64,000 nt of DNA, taken from contig JBCNJP010000010.1 of NCBI GenBank assembly GCA_039602395.1, positions 30,631,414 to 30,695,413 on the forward strand, read 5' to 3'. Position numbers and translations under genes: made by a program. This document shows, piece by piece, positions 59,699-64,000 of this stretch (within the stretch, counting starts at the first letter, position 1; every line of letters begins with the position of its first letter). Below the pieces are notes generated by a model. It was given only the letters and a program-made list of their open reading frames with translations. It did no database searches and was not told where the DNA came from. The DNA is from Deinandra increscens subsp. villosa. Lineage: Eukaryota; Streptophyta; Magnoliopsida; Asterales; Asteraceae.

Positions 59699-59857
59699 AC
59701 CTCAACCCGCAGCTGCTCTGTCTTTTGTTTTTTTAGGAATGAACATGTAAAGTAGGAAACAATTTTGTGTATGGAATTGGAATCAGTAGTATGAAATCCA
59801 CATTTTGTTATATACTTGTTTGTCTATTTTTGTTTATGAAATCAATCTGTTAAACAA

Positions 59858-60040
59858 AAACCCTAATCCTCAAAAACAGAGATGATCAACAATTGCAATC
59901 CGATCAACAACTGATGCATGCATAATTTTAGGTAAAAAAGGTAATCTGTTCGAACAATCTCCATTTCGTTAAACAAAAACCCCAATCCTCGAAAACAGAG
60001 ACGATCAACAATTGCAATCCGATCAACAACTGATGCAGAG
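59858..60040 (+). repeat. Direct repeat of about 60 bases
   Basis: CAATTGCAATCCGATCAACA and its surroundings occur at about 59890 and 60008, with CGTTAAACAAAAACCCCAAT-like flanks in both. Confidence 0.6.
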
Positions 60041-60179
60041 ACGATCAAAAACCCTAAACACAAAAAACAGAACGGATCTACAAAAACCTTAAATTTTGGG
60101 GGATTCTAATTCTAAATAAATTATATAAAAAGAATAAGATAAAAATTAAATAATGGGTCAATTTGGGGTCAAATGGGTC

Positions 60180-61203
60180 AATTTGATGTGTTTAGGACCA
60201 ATGAGTCCCAATAAGGTGTGTAAGTAAACAATAAGTTGTGTTTAGAACCAATGATGGCCCAATTGGTGTGTATGTAACCAATAAGTTGTGTTTAGAACCA
60301 ATAATGGCCCAATAAGGTGTGTATGTAACCAATAAGTTGTGTTTAGGACCATGTGATGTCCCAATAAGGTGTGTTTAGGGGAAACGAGTGTCAGTTGGGA
60401 CCAATGAGTCCCAATAAGGTATGTATGTAACCAGTAAGCATGTTTAGGACCAATGAGTCCCAATAAGGTGTGTAAGTAAACAATAAGTTGTGTTTAGAAC
60501 CAATGATCGCCCAATTGGTGTGTATGTAACCAATAAGTTGTGTTTAGAACCAATGATGGCCCAATAAGGTGTGTATGTAACCAATAAGTTGTGTTTAGGA
60601 CCATGTGATGTCCCAATAAGGTGTGTTTAGGGGAAACGAGGGTCAGTTGGGACCAATGAGTCCCAATAAGGTGTGTATGTAACCAGTAAGCATGTTTAGG
60701 ACCAATGATGGCCCAATATGTAACCAATAAGTTGTGTTTAGGACCAATGATGGCCCAATAAGGTGTGTTTAGGGGAAACGAGGGTCAGTTGGGACCAATA
60801 AGTCCCAATAAGGTGTGTATGTAACCAATAAATACCTTCGTTTAAGAGAATATTTTTGGTGTAGAAAGTCTCAAATTCAGGATCTTCCGCCGCGCGAATT
60901 TCTTGAGAAACGAAGTCATAGGTAAGCATATTTAGGGGAAACGAGGGTCAGTTGGGACCAATGAGTCGATCAATAAGGTGTGTATGCATGTAACCAATAA
61001 GCATGTTTAGGACCAATGATGGCCCAGTAAGGTGTGCATGTGACCAATAAGTTGTGTTTAGGACCAATGATGGCCCAATAAGGTGTGTTTGGGGAAAACG
61101 AGGGTCAGTTGGGACCAATGATTCGATCAATAAGGTGTGTATGCATGTAACCAATAAGCATGTTTAGGACCAATGATGGCCCAATAAGGTGTGTATGTAA
61201 CCA
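60180..61203 (+). repeat. Tandem array of 51-base units in a higher-order pattern
   Basis: The unit contains GTGTTTAGGACCAATGA, TGGCCCAATAAGGTGTGTAT and GTAACCAATAAGTT. Larger blocks recur about every 250 bases, marked by GTGTTTAGGGGAAACGAG at 60371 and 60623. The later part is more irregular and carries a 60-base non-repeat insert at about 60835-60905. Short frames across it are repeat translations and not genes. It ends at the LTR at 61204. Confidence 0.85.
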
Positions 61204-63702
61204 TGTCACACCCCCAAAATAACCACTAACGGAGTTTATACCGTTAAGGGGTGCGACTAGACCAGGATCCACAACCATTAGTTACAAATACTAAACGAAT
61301 CAGAGATAATTCAAAAACCAGTTAAAAATAAAGTCTCAATTACAAAACGCAGCGGAATAAGTATTGTCTTTAGCACTAACCACGTGCTTTACAAATCATT
61401 GTTTCAAATTAAAATCCCAAATTAGTTTAAAGAAAGTAAAATTTGTCTTCACGCGTCATGCCAACCTGCTCCGGAATACTCCTTAGCGATCTGCAAAAGT
61501 TTAAACCACGCAAGTGTCAACCTAACGGTTGGTGAGTTCACAGTGGGCTTGTCATGCATTGGCCCGGTCTCATGATCATAATTCGTATCAAGGTATACTT
61601 ACATAGTATTCGTTTGTGAAAAGCAATGCTAAATGTTATGTCTTAGTTTACAAATGAATTGTCCGTGACCTACGTCATCGGGTATGAACTAGTTTAGTAA
61701 AGTTAAAGTGCTCAACCGATATCGCGGGTAGCTAATCTGTTGTTCCATGCACTAAGGAAGTTTGCACCAAAGCTGACTATAATTTATTGTAGTGGCCGTG
61801 CCATCTAGTACTGCGGACCTACGTCATCGCGTTTTTGCCTCCCCCGTGTCCTCTCGGGATCACGGTCAGATAGGCTGATATTGTACCTCCGTGCACTCCC
61901 CGTGCCACGGGGCGGAGTTTGTCAAACTCCAGTAGATCTACCCAACATCCCCTCGCTTTACAATTAATGGTACAATTTAGTTGAGGACTTTTAAGTTATA
62001 AGGCACCCTTAGAAAACATGTGATATCATGTGGTTTAGACTTTAACCTACACTAGCCATATTAAAAAGGTTTACTGGATTCTCATGAATCTCAAAATGTT
62101 TTCAGTTTCGTTTCAGAAATAGTTGTTTAAGTAATTCACAAGTGCTCCCCATAAAGCACTTCAAGTTCATCATGTGGGTGCCGAGCACTCCAGGTTTTCA
62201 AGTTTATCAGAGAGGTGCCTAGCACTCTCGAGTTTTGTCAGCATTGTTTCACTTTTAGTTATTCGGTGTGACCCAAACGGGTTCACGGTAATCGGGTTAG
62301 TGACACTCACCTTTGGTTGCACTGCTACACTTGCTAATATTCCGAGTATGCTTAATGAAGACCTATGAACACGTTTAGGTCTTAAGTATTAGTTTTGTGT
62401 CTAATCTTTACTTAACGTCACTATGGCCCATAACATAGCACGCTGGAACTATGACTCGACATACGAACACACGACACCAATGGTTGATCATAAACAAGGG
62501 TTCATACACATCAGAAATCAAAGCATGAATCATCATGGCATAATCAAGTAAGTCATGGCATAACATTCAAGTAAATTGTACAAGTTTGGATTTAGGTCAG
62601 GCCATAATTTCGCTATCAGTTTCGCTAGGTAATTTCGCTAGATGCACGGGCAGCACTTTCGCTAGGCTGTACCCGATGACACAGTTTCGCTAGGCTAGTT
62701 TCGCTCGAAACTGTTGGCACAGTTTCGCTAGCCTAGTTTCGCCCGAAACTGGTTTGAACTTTCGTTCAGGGAATTTCGCTCGGTAGATTCGCTCGAGCTG
62801 GTCTGGTTGGTTTACCCGGCGACACTGCAGTTTCGCTGCATAGTGTCGCTGGAAGGAGATATACATAGTTTCGCTGGACAGTTTCGCCCAGAGAACACCA
62901 CAGTTTCGCTGGTCGCGAAAAACATACGGATCAGCCTAAAAATCAACCTAACAGCTTCTGATCTTACATGCAATTCATTATTTAGCATACATAGGCATTT
63001 ACCAACATAAATCAGCAAGCTTTAACACCTTAAACATGCATTTTGTCATCAAATCACCCAAAATACATATAAAACCCTAAAATGGCTAAAATAGCATAAA
63101 TCTCTATCATGGCTGGATTTCATACGCAAAGTCGTGAACTTTATAACAGATCTAGCATCCCTAAGCATCATACTAGCAGATCAAACAGTTTCATGAAGGT
63201 TTAAGCATGCTTTATAAGAAAACTCAAAGAAAAGGCATAAAAGAAAGGTTTTGGGACTCACGATTCGATCAAGGAATCGAATGGATGTTGTCTTGGGCTG
63301 AGATCTTGGTTTCTCTTGATGGTTTTCGGCTGACCAGAATTCACCAGAGAAGAATGTGTGTGTTTGTGGTGTGAATGAGGCAAATAGGAGAACTAGGGTT
63401 TATTAAGTTTATTTATATCAGGTCTTAGTTTCGCTGGCAGTTTCGCTGGCCGGCGAAACTGGCTTTGGTCACGTGTTATCGAATAGCTTAGCTGACTACC
63501 GGGCGACACTATAGTTTCGCCCGTTAGTTCCGCTGGCTGCACAACTTAGGCAATTTTCACATAATATTAAATCATGCATTTAAAACACATTGCACATAAT
63601 AACAACCATAAATGAACACATAGCACATATGGGCGGGTTCGGTGATCAACCAAAGGACGTGGACGTATTCGGCCTAGTTAAGCATTAGTTACTAAGTTAA
63701 CA
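61204..63702 (-). repeat. Gypsy 3' LTR (F), minus orientation
   Basis: The left end TGTCACACCCCC starts inside the tandem array. The right end GTTAACA (complement TGTTAAC) is the likely LTR start. In minus orientation: words CCAGCGAAA (about 63540-63429), TATA box GATATAAAT (complement of about 63410-63420), leader, strong donor GTGAGT near 63262, then a second dense word array (62925-62640). About 2.5 kb. The right boundary is the less certain one, as no purine tract adjoins it. Confidence 0.6.
62640..62925 (-). repeat. Transcribed word array (TTTCGCT/AGCGAAA) in LTR F
   Basis: Eleven exact TTTCGCT heptamers on the plus strand, with several TTTCGCC variants, irregularly spaced. The same word is in U3 at 63429-63540, starting about 10 bases from the TATA box. 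Confidence 0.8.
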
Positions 63703-64000
63703 CTTATAACGTAACTAACGGAGGTTGTCTAACGGAAGTTAACCTTGGAATTCTCAGCTGCACAGCTGCGAAGTTTTCTTCCTTTAGAGCTTCTTGTTGG
63801 GCATCGCGGATCCGATCCGGCAATCCCGTGTGGATGGTAAGTTGCAGCGCTCGCACCCGTCGAGGCTTTTCGTACTCTTTCCGACTTAATGCATCAGCCA
63901 CAACATTGGCTTTTCCAGGATGATACTTAATGGCCAAATCATAATCGTTCAGTAATTCAACCCACCTTCTTTGCCGCATGTTGAGGTCTTTCTGATCAAA
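63703..64000 (-). pseudogene. pol: Gypsy RNase H C-terminal end, integrase missing
   Basis: Minus-strand frame from the window edge: NMRQRRWVELLNDYDLAIKYHPGKANVVADALSRK in pieces, the classic end of Gypsy reverse transcriptase/RNase H in chromovirus-type elements. After about 63775 the similarity stops (EALKEENF) and the 3' LTR follows within about 75 bases. The whole integrase and chromodomain are therefore deleted. Confidence 0.8.

Larger units (their letters stand above)
51202..61203. mobile_element. CACTA (TNP2-type) transposon, right end not seen
   Basis: Left terminus CACTACGTCAAAAAGTGGC at 51202. A subterminal array of GTGGCCA/TGGCCAC words runs to about 51840 and briefly at 52560-52640. 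Minus-strand TNP2 transposase (57557-53620), divergent plus-strand SANT-like gene (58143-58653), then tandem arrays to 61203. A Gypsy LTR (F) starts at 61204, so the right terminus is not in view. That all of 51202-61203 is one element is inference from the order. Confidence 0.65.

Noticed and set aside
60242..61154. Repetitive frames of about 70 residues (WLHTHLIG type) on the minus strand
   Set aside because: They are translations of the 51-base tandem array.

Overview
The window is nuclear DNA of a flowering plant, most likely a eudicot. It is almost entirely nested transposable elements: spliced genes with GT..AG introns, Copia elements primed by initiator-tRNA-Met-type sites, Gypsy elements primed by tRNA-Asp-type sites, and TNP2-type CACTA transposons. 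I could not recognise a complete host gene. A composite-family lineage is plausible from the style of the elements, but that is an impression and not a demonstrated result.

Layout. 1-6371: a young gag-only Copia element (A, + strand) inserted in the gag of a related older copy (C, - strand, 6372-11574). The leader of C was itself hit by a 3.4 kb Gypsy solo LTR (S, 7396-10795). 11575-24774: an unrecognised multi-exon gene (first-exon candidate near 11729, exons at 20514-23350) followed by CACTA subterminal repeats ending at 24774. A complete gag-only Gypsy element (D, 12089-20278, TSD GCTTG) sits inside this gene. 24775-40075: an old Copia element P (- strand) with pol and two accessory ORFs downstream of pol, interrupted by a complete Copia element H (26460-34672, TSD GAAAT). 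40076-47095: a second gag-only Copia (B, - strand) with a P/B hybrid LTR on one side, and on the other a different LTR (Q) that contains a solo B LTR (TSD AATAA). 47096-51201: Gypsy LTR pieces (T, E, E2) and a decayed Gypsy internal fragment. 51202-61203: a CACTA element (left terminus, subterminal repeats, an acidic ORF, a broken TNP2 transposase on -, a divergent SANT/Myb-like gene on +, several tandem arrays). 61204-64000: a Gypsy 3' LTR (F, - strand) next to a truncated RNase H.

The most interesting signals are not genes. (1) Six LTR families (A, B, C, D, E, F) each carry a short, GC-containing, often palindromic word immediately upstream of the TATA box. In A, B, C and F it recurs about ten times in the transcribed leader. 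The word differs completely even between A, B and C, which share the same kind of gag. (2) The 3' tail of element A has three consecutive stem-loop modules with a conserved interior and entirely different but complementary outer stems. They are retained, with G-U wobbles, in B. (3) Several Gypsy LTRs end in a hairpin whose inner stem changes while pairing is kept, and several LTRs carry a strong splice donor downstream of TATA.
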